Part shown: in pieces, positions 41,897 through 53,383 of the stretch
How the letters are laid out: each line of letters begins with the position of its first letter
Numbering within the stretch: position 1 is the first letter of the stretch
From: Boesenbergia rotunda
Lineage: Eukaryota; Streptophyta; Magnoliopsida; Zingiberales; Zingiberaceae
Reading direction: 5' to 3'
Length of the DNA stretch: 64,000 nucleotides
Assembly (NCBI GenBank): GCA_024364735.1
Contig: JAGFNQ010000854.1
Location: 499,856 to 563,855 of the forward strand
Notes under the pieces: generated by a model
The model's input: the letters and a program-made list of their open reading frames with translations, nothing else
Told to the model about the DNA's origin: nothing
Database searches by the model: none
Translations under genes and position numbers: made by a program

Positions 41897-42453
41897 CTAT
41901 TATCTCCTTCGGCCCAGAGGACTTGGAAGACGTAGAAGCTCCCCATGAAGACGCATTACAAATTACGAGGTTAAGCGTATCTTCGTGGATACAGGCAGCT
42001 CCGTTAACATCCTATATAAGGCCGCTCTAGACCTGATGCAAATTGACAAGGATGAACTGCATCCAGTGTCTACTCCACTCTTCGGCTTTACCGGATACCG
42101 AGTACAGCCGATAGGGCAAATTACTCTATCGCTGTTGTTGGGCAGTAACACTCTGGAGTGGACGAGGAGAACTCCCTTCCTGGTCGTGGATGCTCCCTCA
42201 TCTTACAACAGCATCTTGGGACGCCCGACGCTCAGTATATTCCATGCGGTGGTCTCGGTCTACCACCAGAAGATCAAATTCCCGGTAAGCGACTAAGTGG
42301 CAGAAGTCAGGGAGACCAGTTGGTGTCACGGCGGTGCTACAGCGGGGAAGTCCAATCAGAATCCCGTAAGAACCCGATGTCACATGAATCTCTGCAAATC
42401 GATCTCGCCAATCCCCTAGAGGGGGACAAGGATAAAAAGCTGAAGAGGCCATG
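41897..42453 (+). pseudogene. Tat retropepsin
   Basis: ISFGPEDLEDVEAPHEDALQ is followed after a frame change by MDTGSSVNILYKAALDLMQI (catalytic DTGSS), PLFGFTGYRVQPIGQITL, FLVVDAPSSYNSILGRPTL and FHAVVSVYHQKIKFPVSD with a stop at 42294-42296. The +1 region continues with residues like those after the protease in other Tat copies. Nothing resembling RT follows. Confidence 0.85.
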
Positions 42454-42591
42454 ACATGCCAACTAACTCCAACCCTGCCACACTCGGTAAGATTTATGAG
42501 ACATATTATGTACTTGTCTATGTATTCTTGCTGCCTTGCAGTGACAGTCATGACATAAATGAGACGTCTCATCGTAAGAGTGCCAAAACAT
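42454..42591 (+). other. Deletion-junction spacer after protease
   Basis: No gene. This short AT-rich stretch links the protease to the 81-bp-type repeats where about 3 kb of RT, RNase H and integrase would be expected. Confidence 0.5.
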
Positions 42592-42718
42592 ATATCTAAA
42601 AACCCTACCACTTCGCGGTGCAGTGGATGCCCGGGGTGAGTAGGCTTGGTCTGGGTACTACGAATACCCGACCAAGAAACAAAAACCCTACCACCTCGCG
42701 GTGCTGCGGATGCCCGAG
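42592..42718. repeat. 81-bp-type repeats, left part
   Basis: Units of 'aaaccctaccacctcgcggtgc' and 'gtaggcttggtctgggtact', related to the array at 2926-3712. The array is split by a solo LTR inserted at 42719 and continues at 44949. Confidence 0.8.
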
Positions 42719-44948
42719 TGTTGGGACCGGGTGCATGTTGACATAAATGCGGGTTCGTAATTTTAAAATTAATTACGTGCAGCGGAAGGTTTAGCATAAA
42801 TAATTTCTCAAATTATTTAACCACACATCTAAGCATGCAACTTTATCTTGTGTAGACATGATCATATATTTAAAATTTTGTAGAAATGTAAACTAATTTA
42901 CGTATTACCTCGCGTAACTCGAAGGAAGGGACGAGATCCAACCGTAAGCGTCCCTCGGGAGCTCCACCTCTATTCGCGTCCACGCCGAGTATCTTCGGGA
43001 TGACTTCGCAAAGCCACGAGTTTCGTGTTCTCGAGAACTACTAGATTCTCCGAGAACGCGACAAGAAAACCAAGAGAGAAGTAATCACATCGGAAAAACT
43101 CACTACCAAGGTTGGCCGGAATCACAATTCCGGCGAGAAGGAGGAAGATGACTTGCGCCCAATCCCAAGGTGATAATGGCCGGAGAGGAAGATCGTCCCA
43201 ACGGAAGAACTTTGTCGCCTCGGTGCTTCTCCTTGTGCTCACGGCAAGAAGAAGGGAGAAGAGCCTTGTGGTCGTCCAAGAGAAAGAAGGGAGGAGAGGG
43301 AGAGAGCCCAGGCAAGAATACTTCGATTGATTTCCAAGCCTTGCCTTGGGTCCTTTATATAGTGGTCTCTCAACCCCCAAGTCTCTTTTTTCTTATGGAA
43401 TAAATTTTCTATGACTTATTCCATCATGCCAAGTTTTATCATATTTTAATTCATGATAAAAACCGACCAAGTCTCCTTTTTTCTTATGGAATAAATTTTC
43501 TTATCATGGTAAATCAACCCTTGATTGATTTTATAAAATAAAATAAACCAATCCATGGTTCATTTTAATTTCCATGAAAAATAAATCAAACCTTGGTTTA
43601 TTATATAAAAATTTATATCATCCATAATTTTATAAAACAAACCACACTTGGTTTATTTTATAAATTGAACCAAAAATTTGGTTCTCTCCCTTTGTTGTGG
43701 CCGGCCAAGCAAAGAGGATGGAGACCCTCTTTGGCCGGCCCATCCAAGCCATGCCCCAATGAATTAAACTTATTTAATTCATCTATTAAGTCTTCAAAAG
43801 ATTTAGCCATTTTACGCTTCCGATGCGTCTCTGAAAAATTCAGATTCGACTTATCGTTTGGCTTAACCAAACCTAATCTCTCTTGATTGGAAAATCCAAT
43901 TTTCAACTCGTTTTAAATCCCTCGGATTACTCATAGTGCGTGTGACTAAATAGGCTTTCGATTTATGTTGGCCGTCTATAATTAATCAATTATAGAACGA
44001 TCATGAGTGACACCTAGTAGTACATCATGATCCCCAATTAATCGAAAGATCAACGGTTGACCTCAGAAACAATTCTGAAACCCTTCAGCAACTATAATGA
44101 ATCGTGCCTCATTCCCTTCACCATCTTATACCCACTTGGTTCAGTACATGGTCTATGTGTGTCAGTCCCCACTAGGCTGACTACGTCACACCTAGCCCAA
44201 GTAACGTTTTCTCGTCCTACGGATTCTAATTACTCTCATGTATTTAAGAGATTCATACTCTGAACATGTCATGCTCTGGCCAGAGGCTTCGAGTAACAAT
44301 CCGACGATAGGCCTTAGGTATACATCTCCTCGCAAGGAGTGGTGAATCCTTTGTAGGTTGTTCAAACATCTTCGAGCACTTCGACTTATACCCAATCATC
44401 CTGGGTCCACACCTCCTTGGAGATGCTTGCTTAAGATGTCAAAGTATAAGTCTCCATGACCAAGATGACTTGAACACCGCAAGTCAAAGGAACATCGCAC
44501 TTAAGCTGCAGTAAGAACTTCATTGACATATCTATATATAGACTACCATATGAAGTTTTACAGCCAGTCACTCCAATGAACTAGTTCCCTTAACTATCAT
44601 TCATGTTTATCTTCGGACATCTCAATGTCACCAGCCAGTGAGAATCAGCTGATTAGAGAATAACACATGCTAGTCTCAACAGAATTGATAGTGTTCGTAT
44701 TTATCAATTCATCGACTAGGGACAATTTCAATACTTCACAATTGCACATGTAGAGATAATCACTAGTTGTGAATTCATCACAAATTCTCGCATGCTGTGA
44801 ATTGTATTGCAGACATTCAGTAAATGAGTTTAAGATCTCAATCAAATACATAAACATGTATACTCAAATAGTGAATATTCATTTATTAAAATAAATAATT
44901 ACAATCATAAGGCGATTGCCTTAGGACACTTTTCTCATATCACTAACA
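42719..44948 (-). mobile_element. Solo copia-like LTR (2.23 kb), TSD CCGAG
   Basis: Ends are TGTTGGGACC and CACTAACA, with a perfect 5-bp duplication CCGAG (42714-42718 and 44949-44953). Read on the minus strand it begins TGTTAGTGATATGAG and has a TATA box (CTATATAAAGG, plus coordinates about 43352-43362), so its own direction is minus. It has no coding region or primer-binding site. Splicing it out restores the 81-bp repeat unit without a gap. Confidence 0.9.
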
Positions 44949-45080
44949 CCGAGGTGAGTAGGCTTGGTCTGGGTACTGCAGATGCCCGACCAAGAAATAA
45001 AAACCCTACCACCTCGCGGTGCTGTGGATGCCCGAGGTGAGTAGGCCTGGTTCGAGGGTTGCGGATGTCTGACCAGGAGC
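44949..45080. repeat. 81-bp-type repeats, right part
   Basis: Continuation of the array after the inserted LTR: 'gaggtgagtaggcttggtct' followed by a further 'aaaccctaccacctcgcggt' unit and a degenerate third unit ending near 45075. Confidence 0.75.
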
Positions 45081-47087
45081 TGTGTAACCCCCACAACCCC
45101 TGACCATGAACTGGAGGAGGCTTGGGGGGATGCAGGGGAAGAAAGTTAACACATAGCCGACCAGATATGAATCAACATCATCAGACATGGGAGGCAAACC
45201 TGATATTTAATCATTACTCGAAGCACTTACATATCAGAGGTGACAAGTTTCCCTTTATTTCTGAGATGAACACATTGACAATGACATCCCCAGGAAGTAC
45301 AAAGGACATGTATGCCTAGGGGATACAATTAGTGGACCCGGTAAAGGAGACCATTCCTTTACCCGGGCTCTCCTCTATTGCCTCATCATCTCCGTCTGGC
45401 CGCTGAGCCCGAAGCTATCTCCTTGTGAGGGGTGAGTCAAGAGCCATCTTCATTGTGGTTGGGACCTCTGAATCTTCGATCGTGGCTGAGACCTCTTGGT
45501 CCTTCGCTAAAGGTAAGGTAAGACCAACCCGGAAGGCAAAGGACGTTGTTTAAGGCTGAAACCGTCCTCATGATAACTCATAGACGAAAAGGAGACACTC
45601 TAGATACACAAGGTAAAAGGACAAACAAGTTCCATTCAAAGGTCCTGATTACGCCTTACATTCAACTTACATTCGGAAACAAAGATGAAAGGTAAAATAC
45701 AAAGGGAAAAAAGGAAAGGCGGCGACTACAGCTCCTTCTCCTTGGATGGCAACCTGTCCCATGCCTGACTAGCACCGGGGAAACTGGGGTAGACGTCTGG
45801 CTGTGGCACTCCCATTCGTCGGATCTACGGGACGCTACGGTGAAACCTTGCTTCAATCATTCCCAAAAAACTCAGTGAATTGATCGAGTAGTAGGTGGAG
45901 AGCATTCATAAAAGACAGGAGAGCAATCAGAAGGAGACACTTTCTGATATAAAGATGGAGAGTCCGGAGGAGTTTGCTATGCTCTCGGGTGAAAGAGATG
46001 ATACCATCTCTGCTACGCTCCCCGGCGAAATGTGTGATGTCTCTGTTGGGCTCTCTGGTGAGATGAGGGGTATCATCTCTATTATGCCCTCCAGTGAAAT
46101 ATGTGATATCATCTCTGCTATGCTCTCTGGTGAAACAGATGACCCCTACCAGAAGAGGGAATGGTGGAGGATGTGCTGGAATGTTGTGCGTTTCATAAGT
46201 GGTTCTGAGAGCGCTTGGCTTAACCTGTGCGGAAGTAGCTTTGTGCCCCTCTGGGCAGCGAACCCCTTCCCTTTCCGATTTCTCCTCCAGGCTGCGACCT
46301 CTTTCCCCTGCCTCGTTCATGGGTTCTAACAAGAGGAGGGGGGAAAATGGAGGGGGAAGAGCGACTTAGCCTTCCACCTTTATGGTGGTCGTTGTCCGCA
46401 TTCATTCAATAGGGGCAGGGCATGCGGGCAATAATGGATGCCCATCCCGAAGCGTTGTCTCTTTTTTGTCGCCGTCGATTGGCATATTTCTGCGGCGCTT
46501 CAGAATTTGTGAACTTTTATGGATCAATTCAAGGGACCGCCTTGGGCCCAGAGACGATTGTTCTGATTCCGCGGACTCAACAAACACTCAATAGAGATGG
46601 GAGCCAATATGGGTCCCACAGAAGAATAACTTCAGGCCAGGCAGTCGGACTCTCAGGGCTATCCTGGGGAGACCTACACCTGAGGTCAAACTCAAGACCC
46701 ACGAGGTTATCTCGGTCCGATAGATACCCAGTATCACGAAGGACTCTGGGTTCCTGAAACCAACCCAAGAGGCCGCGGGGGACTGGCATTGGCTCCCTTG
46801 CCTCACGAGCTGGGAAGGAACGCTTATTTTTCAGGAGTGTCAGTCTTCTACCTGGCTCCTTGAGTCGAGGAAAAACACCAATTTCCTTAGTCCTCACATC
46901 AAGGACAAATGATACTAGGAGCCAAACAAAAAAGATAGTTAGGACAGTAAGCCGAAAAAATATTTTCGTTACAATCAAAATGAGTGCATTAGGAGAAGAT
47001 AGTAAGCTTACACAGAAAGAAGGGCGAGGTGCTGGGGGGAAAATAATTCTACAACTCCTTGTCTTCTGGCGGAAGCTCCTCCCAGAC
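45081..47087 (-). other. Tat 3' region, possible second antisense unit
   Basis: Corresponds in position to 3713-5156. A minus-strand frame (45853-46332, 159 codons) contains a repeat with SRDDI, NRDDT, NRDIT and SRDGI. I recognise no domain. Sequence just upstream of it (46.50-46.64 kb: 'ttctgattccgcggactcaa') resembles 52.02-52.09 kb upstream of the main antisense gene, as if leader sequences were duplicated. Otherwise nothing is recognised. Confidence 0.3.
45981..46145. repeat. 36-bp tandem repeat (about 4.5 units)
   Basis: Units 'ctctctggtgaaatatgtga' plus 'tatcatctctgctatg' recur with a 33-36 bp period. The period is a multiple of three and the array stays open in both directions. Confidence 0.75.
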
Positions 47088-47770
47088 TCAGCCAATGCTC
47101 ATAAAGCTCAAGTCGGCGTCCGACGGTAAGAGTTGAGCCTTCCTCAGTTGATCGATGGCCCCGTGGAAGTCCTGCTTCAAACACTTCATTACTTGACCGG
47201 CCAGGATATCGCCAAACTCGTCCGACTCCAAAAACCAGATCTTGAATTCCGCCTCAGCCTCCTTGAGACGGGAGTCCTCGACAACCTGGAGATCGCGCAT
47301 TTCGGCCTCGACGGCCTCCTGGGCAATCTTTGGCCGAGCCATCTCAGAAGACATTTTGTCCTGGTCTTCTAGGGCCTCTTTGAGTCTTTCTGAAGTGGCA
47401 AGAGATTCCGATCATGCCTGGGCCGCGTCCTCCTCAAGGTCATTCAAGCGATCAGCTGCCGCCATGAGGTTATATTCCTTCTGGGCCAGCTAGTGCGCTT
47501 GGTCCTTGATGCGCTCATTCAGCCTCCCTGCCGAAGTCTCCAGGAGTCAGACATCCCCCGACAGCTTTTTCTCCTTCGCTTGAGTCGGTCCCGCTCCTGA
47601 GTCACCTAGAGCAGGTCGTCTGTGAGGGTCACAGCCCTCTCGGACATTAAACGTTCCCGGTGCCGGGAACTCTGTAGAGAAGACTCCATTGCCAATAGGG
47701 TGTCCAGTTGATGCTCCACCTTCACTCGGAGAGCTCTGCTGACCCTCGCTTGCAGGAGTCCTGCCCTATG
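47088..47770 (-). pseudogene. Tat antisense gene, C-terminal coiled-coil part
   Basis: The minus-strand frame ends ...FHGAIDQLRKAQLLPSDADL and SFMSIG at 47088 with an intact stop. It is preceded by a heptad-rich coiled coil (AVEAEMRDLQVVEDSRLKEA). Further upstream MESSLQSSRHRERLMSERAV and VSRALRVKVEHQLDTLLA appear in other frames, so indels or stops separate the pieces. It is interrupted at 47771 by a solo LTR; the N-terminal part lies at 49.69-51.58 kb. Confidence 0.65.
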
Positions 47771-49685
47771 TGTTGGAACTCGGATGGCTAGAGAGGGGGG
47801 GGTGAATCTAGTCGGACACAAAACTTTTGAGATTTTCAAATCTATTCTGCACTTCAGAGTTAGGCAGCGGAAGCAAATGCAGAAACAGAAAACTAAAAAC
47901 AACAACCAAAGCAAAGGAAAGCAAACCGACGCTAACACCTTGATATACAAGGTTCGGGGATAACTTTCCCCTACTCCTTGGCGTGCCCGTAAGGTGGGCG
48001 ATCCCTTGATCGTCGGCAGATCAAGCCCCGGTGAACACCGGATAAGATAGAGCCTCCTTCTCGATGGAGAAACCTCTCCACAGATCTCACGGATGATGGA
48101 ACTTGAGTACAGGAGATCACACAAGAAGGAACACTCACAAAGCTCTCACAGGAATGCAACAAGATCGCTCAAGCACAAAGCAACAGAGAGCACGAACACA
48201 GCCCAGCCAAACTTCCCAAGTTTCTGTCTTGTTCGCCTCGGCTCCTCTGCATCCAGCTTTGTCTCTTAAGCTCCCTCTCACCATCGCAAGCTTCATCAGC
48301 ATCCACTGAGCTAGCCTGAACCCACTGACCTTCCTGAGCACTCAGTCCACTGAAGACCTCCTCTCCAGCTGAGTCTCCATCAGTCGCCAGCTGCTCCAGT
48401 TGCCGTTGAAACCTGAGAAGGAGAAACAAACAAACCTGCTCCAAGGAAAGCCTCCATTGACCCTCCTTAGGTGTTTGAATCACCTACTATCACCTGCACA
48501 CTCCAACAGAGGCTTAGCAATGCATATCAAAAAGAAATCAGCAAGTAGCAGAGAATCGGCAGTGAAAACTGACGCGATCAGAGCTTCTGACAGCTTATTT
48601 GAATTAAAGTTCTGCTCCTGATCGGTCACCAGACCGATCAGGAAGGAGCCTGATCGGTCACCAGACCGATCAGGAAGGAGCCTGATCGGTCACCAGACCG
48701 ATCCAACAGTCTTCTGCATTCTCCTGATTGGTCCCCAGACCAATCAAGCTCCAGCCTGATCGGTCACCAGACCAATCAGGCTGCTTCCAGACCGATCAGG
48801 AGTCATCCTGATCGGTGATAGTGAGAACCTTGCGACAAATGATCGTTCACTAAACCGATCTGAACAGTATCCCTGATCGGTCACCAGACCGATCAGGAGC
48901 AGATCAGCAGGGGAACTCAACTCACTGTGGGCTCCCTGATCGGTCACCAGACCGATCAGGAGCTGTGCAGTGAGTGAAACACACACTCCCTGATCGGTCA
49001 CCAGACCGATCAGACATTGCTGGATCGGTCACCAGACCGATCCATGAAGGAGCAGCGTGCCAACTCCCTGATCGGTCACCAGACCGATCTAGGGACGCAG
49101 ACCTAGCCTTCCAAGCTAGGATTTCATTCACCTTAGCCCTCCAAGCTAAGGATTTTTCAATCTAACTCTCCAAGTTGGGAATTTGCACCTAACCCTCCAA
49201 GTTAGGACTTTTCACCTAGCCCTCCAAGCTAGGACTTTTCACCTAGCCCTCCAAGCTAGGACTTTTCACCCAACCCCTCCGAGTTAGACCTTCATCCAAC
49301 CTAGCCCTCCAAGCTAGGCACCTGACCCTCCAAGCCAAGACTTTTCACCTAATTCTCCAAGTTAGGACTTTTCACCTAACCCTCCAAGTTAGGACTTTTC
49401 ACCTAGCCCTCCAAGCTAGGACTTTTCACCCAACCCTTCCGAATTAGGACTTTTCCATACCTAGCCCTCCAAGCTAGGATTTTTCCACACCTAACCCTCC
49501 AGGTTAGGATTTTCTCACACCTAACCCTCCAGGTTAGGACTTTTCACACCTAGCCCTCCAAGCTAGGACTTTTTCACATGCCAGCATGCGATCTCCCGAT
49601 CCACCTGGACTTAATCCAAATCCATTCAACTAAACTTAAATCGTTGTCAACACCAAAATAACAATCGGGCCAGACTGCATCAACA
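47771..49685 (-). mobile_element. Solo LTR, second copy of the 15987 family, TSD CTATG
   Basis: Ends TGTTGGAACTC and GCATCAACA, with perfect duplication CTATG (47766-47770 and 49686-49690). Reverse-complemented it matches 15987-17996 at both ends and in the GATCGGT palindrome block (48617-49095, about ten copies). It differs in its arrays: the 47-bp 'ggtgagtgaagcc' array is absent, whereas the 27-bp 'cctccaagctaggacttttc' array is expanded (49100-49580). It interrupts the antisense gene of the host Tat element. Confidence 0.9.
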
Positions 49686-51576
49686 CTATGCTCATGGTCG
49701 GCTACGGCCTATGCTCTCAGTGCTCGGCGAGTCAAGGCCTCAATCTCTGGCCAGGCGTACAAGTAGCGGTCGGTCGTCAGGCAATCTTGAGCCGCCTATT
49801 ATAGTACAAAAAAGTTATGAAACATGAGAGAAAATAACTTATGAAATAGGGAACACTTACCTTCAAAAGAGACTCACGGAGGGTAATGAGAGGCCCGACA
49901 GAGACTCGCACGGCTTTCCCTCCTGAGACTCGAGACTTGCACGGCTTTCCCTCCTGAGACTCCTTGACTGCTCAGGGTGTCAACCTGGATCACGGAGGGT
50001 AAGGAGTCTCTACGCGGGGGGAGTGGCTGGACAGGGGGAGCTCCAGGTGGCACTATAGAGGGGTCGTCCTCCTCTGAACTGGAAGCCCCCTCGAAAGAAA
50101 TGCCCTCAGCAGGGACCTCCTTAAAATGTACCGAGGGGAGGACTGTGCGGCGACCTCCAAGGCCGCGTCAAGCCTTTTGCGTAGGCGGTCGAGCTGCATC
50201 CGAGGCTGGGCAGACATTGCTTGTTTGCCTTTCGCGGCCTCGGAAGAGTTGATCGGGGAGGAGCCAGGGGCCTAACCGCCTGTATCTGTATGGGCAGTCT
50301 GCCGGGAGGGCGAAGATGGGGGAATGGTACCCTCATCATCAGAGATGGGAAGGCCCTCCTCAGGAACGGAAGGGAGCATGCTGGGGCTGGTAGGACGCAA
50401 CCTCTTCTGTCTCGAAGTTAGGCCTTCCAGGATTTTCCTCTTGTGCTGCCCAGAGAATTTGGGTATTTGTGGGTCGGTAGGAGGTGATGACTTCTCCGCT
50501 GCCTCCCCCGCATGGATAGTAGCAAAAGGAGGAGCACTCTCCGAAGGGACGCAAGTCTCTGGGTCGACAGACAGCCCCGGAGTCCGTTGGTCGGCAGGTG
50601 TCTGAGGCACGGTAGGAGCATCTGTCCGCTTCGGTGCTGCAGGCTCACCAGATGATTCTGTAGTCTCCTCCAAAGCCTCAGCCGAGGTAGAAGGTGAAGC
50701 GGGGGGATCTGGGGGAGGATCTAGGGCCCCCTTGTTGGCTTCATCCCACTTGATGAGCCAATTCATCGCCCTCGAGAGCATGATTTCCTCTGCAATAGAT
50801 AGGCAACATAATATCAGTTAGAATTAACAGACATTGATGGAAAAGGTAAACTTACCGAGGCTGGGGATGATGCGGGTCACTTTAGGACTGAGGCTCGCTC
50901 GGTACATAAGCTCCTCACTCTGTACCAGCCCCGGGCTGTTGAACTCCATGCCAGAGAGAATGCTCCTAGCTCGCTGATAGGCGGGAGCCTGTAGAAAATT
51001 CCCTAGTATAGGAGGAGCAAGCAGATCCTCCATCCAGCGATGGGAACTAAAAGGGTAGTGGGGTAGTTGAATAAAGAAAAACTTCTCCTTCCACCCTTTA
51101 TGAGAAAAAAAGAACCCCCTAAGAACCTATGACTGGGGCGCACTGTAAAGTTAAATGCCCCTCACGAGCCAATCGGTACAAAGAAGGAATGGAAAAGGCG
51201 AGGGGTCAGAGGGATATCAAAGAGTTTAAAGATAATGTACGTTCCGCCCATCTGAGCAAAGGTGTTAGGAGGCATCTGGAAAAGAGGGATATCAAAATAG
51301 GAGGCTACATTCATAAAAAAAGGGGGGATAGGGAAACGGAGCCCTAACACCACCTGGCCTAGGAAGAAGGTAAAAAAAACCCAGAGGAGGTTCTATCGGC
51401 GACTGGTCCACCCTAGGGATCACCACCGTCATCTCGTCCGAAATGCCATAAGCCTCAATGGTCGTCTGCAGAGCTTCCGGCCTCACTCTAAAAGAGGCAG
51501 ACTCGTACCACTCCGCTTGGTAGCCCTCCTCTGTAACCTCTCTCCTACCTTAGTCTTTCTTGCTATCTTTACCCAT
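49686..51576 (-). pseudogene. Tat antisense gene, N-terminal part
   Basis: ATG at 51576 (MGKDSKKD) is followed by TAA as codon 9, then in frame EVTEEGYQAEWYESASFRV and PEALQTTIEAYGISDEMTVV. Further 3' come PYPPFFYECS, FDIPLFQMPPNTFAQMGG and PLTPRLFHSFFVPIG in shifted frames. A YRASLSPK block leads to an intron (GT at 50855, AG at 50790, 66 nt), then LSRAMNWLIKWDEANKGALD and a Pro/Ser/Thr-rich linker. The first part matches the Pfam 'putative gypsy type transposon' domain in layout. A TATA-like box lies 130 nt upstream. The copy is disabled by the early stop, frameshifts and the inserted LTR. Its role for the element is unknown. Confidence 0.7.
50790..50855 (-). other. 66-nt intron in antisense gene
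   Basis: Minus-strand donor GTAAGT and acceptor ATTGCAG. The joined codon gives Glu-Glu before Ile-Met-Leu, parallel to Glu-Glu-Val-Met-Phe in the first copy (13269-13335). Position, phase and size are conserved while intron sequence differs. Confidence 0.75.
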
Positions 51577-51705
51577 GGCTTCTAAGGAAGAAGACGAGAA
51601 GGAAACAAAAGACTTACGCGTAAGGAGGAGTCCTTAGGAAAGAAGATGAAAACAATATCTGCTAAGTGATGGAACCGGAAAGTGGTCGAACGTCTTCGCC
51701 GACCC

Positions 51706-51713
51706 CCTTTTTA
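51706..51713 (-). promoter_or_regulatory. TATA-like box of antisense gene
   Basis: On the minus strand CCTATAAAAAGGG lies about 130 nt upstream of the ATG at 51576, inside the element and outside the LTR. It suggests the antisense gene has its own promoter, independent of LTR transcription. Confidence 0.5.
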
Positions 51714-52158
51714 TAGGTTGCCTGCGTGTGTACGATGGAGGCAAGACACGTGGACGACGGAAGACAGCTACATCGAGGCGCAACCACTAAGCAGTCGTTG
51801 GACGTGAGCCTGCTACGCATGTCAGCCGGAGCTGCTCATGTCAGCAAGAGATCGCGAGGAGAGCAGTTGGGGCATGTGGCAAAGGAGAATTCGCAAAGGA
51901 GTTTTGTCGCCATTAAAAGGCTCCATGCGCTTTTATGGGTGATGGACGACTATCATTGTTGTACCTGGGAAATCGCAAAAGCCTTTTGGGAAAGCTAATT
52001 CAAAAGGAAATTGCCTCGGACCCCGGGATGAATGTTTTGATTCCTCGGACCCAACGTGCCGCCAATGGAATAGTAATGGGGGTTGGGACCCACCATAGCA
52101 TAGCTTTTTTCGCTACACCACTAGTATAATCATTCAACCACACTTCCTTCGATTAGAC
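51714..52158 (-). other. Region between antisense promoter and 3' LTR
   Basis: No gene. Contains 'ttgattcctcggacccaacg' (52037-52056), related to a block at about 46.56 kb. Probably upstream control sequence of the antisense gene. Confidence 0.35.
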
Positions 52159-52171
52159 TTGAAGGGAGGGA
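52159..52171 (+). other. Polypurine tract of Tat element
   Basis: TTGAAGGGAGGGA lies immediately before the 3' LTR, the expected site for plus-strand priming. Confidence 0.65.
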
Positions 52172-52912
52172 CTTATCGAGTCTGACACGTAGACTGAAGA
52201 AGCTATGTGGCAGGATCTGTCGAGTCTGGACGACTCTCTTTCCTGGACTCCCGAGGCTCGCTCGGGAAGGTGGATTCCCAAGACCACCTCGGGTAGACCT
52301 ACTCCTGAGATCCCTCCAGGAGGACACACGCCCAAGATCACCTCGGGAGATCAGGTCTCGATATCACCTCGGGAAGGCGAATGCCCGGGACCCCCCGGGC
52401 CAAAAGACCCTGAGACCACCTAGAGGTAGCGGAGCCCAAGGAGCACTCGACCTCAAGTAACTATCCCCTTTCTTCGAATATGTGGATAATCATCACCAAT
52501 TATCATGGGGTAATCATGACCCATGATCCGCGATCATTAAAGCACTAATTAGCGCAACGACTCAGATTTAATGGTTGCGAGGACCGTTACAAAGATTATC
52601 CAGTAACCGGCAATCAAGGGGACGTGAAGAAGAACGTGGGGACACGTGTGACTGCCGCCTCAGGAATAAAAGGTACTCCAACCCCCAGGTAAGGGGGTTA
52701 CGCACATTCTAACTCGTACTCTTGCCCTTATTTTCTCCCATCTAAGAGATTCAGGTACCGACTTGAGCGTCGGAGTGGGCTCCGCCAAACAACCTCCGGC
52801 GTGTTCCCTTAACACTCGTGTTAATCTCGCAGGGTGGAAGCTCTTCCTCTCTCGTCATCATCCTCGTGGACTGAACACTGGTGACTAGTTGTCGACGTCG
52901 ATTCCTTCCGAA
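52172..52912 (+). mobile_element. 3' LTR of Tat element
   Basis: Matches the 5' LTR from TGACACGTAGACTGAA (52183) through 'gacttgagcgtcggagtggg' to 'cgtcgattcctt' (about 52907). I judge identity to be around nine bases in ten by eye. The TATA site is mutated to AATAAAAG. The last few bases differ from the 5' copy, so the end is approximate. Confidence 0.8.
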
Positions 52913-53337
52913 AGATCTACAAACATATATAATTTTATTGGCAATAATTGAGAGCTTAAAAAAAAAAATTCAAAAACACGTTGTCACGAACGTAGTCTAC
53001 AGGACTTCGTCCATATATATACACGTTGCTAACTTTACGCTGCACATTCAGTGCATATTTTTTTTAAAAAAATTATATGTTATTAACCAACTCCTAAATC
53101 TTAATGGTAAAATCCTAAATGGCATATGACCGTAAGCTAAAAAAATTTTAAAAAAAAATAGTTGCATAGGTATGTAGCATGAAAATTTTTTGATATGCCA
53201 CTAATCTTGCGCCGCACATTTCATGCACACCTAAATTTTTTTTAATTTAAATTTTTTTTATTTAATACTATAACTCAATACCTAAACTCTAAAGGTAAAA
53301 TTCTAAATGACATAACTCAAACTTAAAAAAGAAACAA

Positions 53338-53383
<46 letters not shown>

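Larger units (their letters stand above)
38200..52912 (+). mobile_element. Non-autonomous Tat element with three nested solo LTRs
   Basis: Two LTR copies (38200-38957 and about 52172-52912) of clearly common origin bound a plus-strand element. Its order is LTR, primer-binding site, gag, protease, 81-bp-type repeats, antisense gene, polypurine tract, LTR. Reverse transcriptase, RNase H and integrase are absent: protease-linked sequence ends at about 42.45 kb and the repeat region follows. Removing the three nested solo LTRs (1417, 2230 and 1915 bp) leaves about 9.2 kb. I could not find a convincing 5-bp duplication at the outer ends, partly because the exact first base of the LTR is uncertain. 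Confidence 0.8.

Noticed and set aside
48615..49100. Regularly spaced near-identical palindromes resembling a CRISPR array
   Set aside because: Eukaryotic context, variable spacers with lengths from a few to about 60 bases, no cas genes, and the array lies inside a solo LTR with a target duplication.
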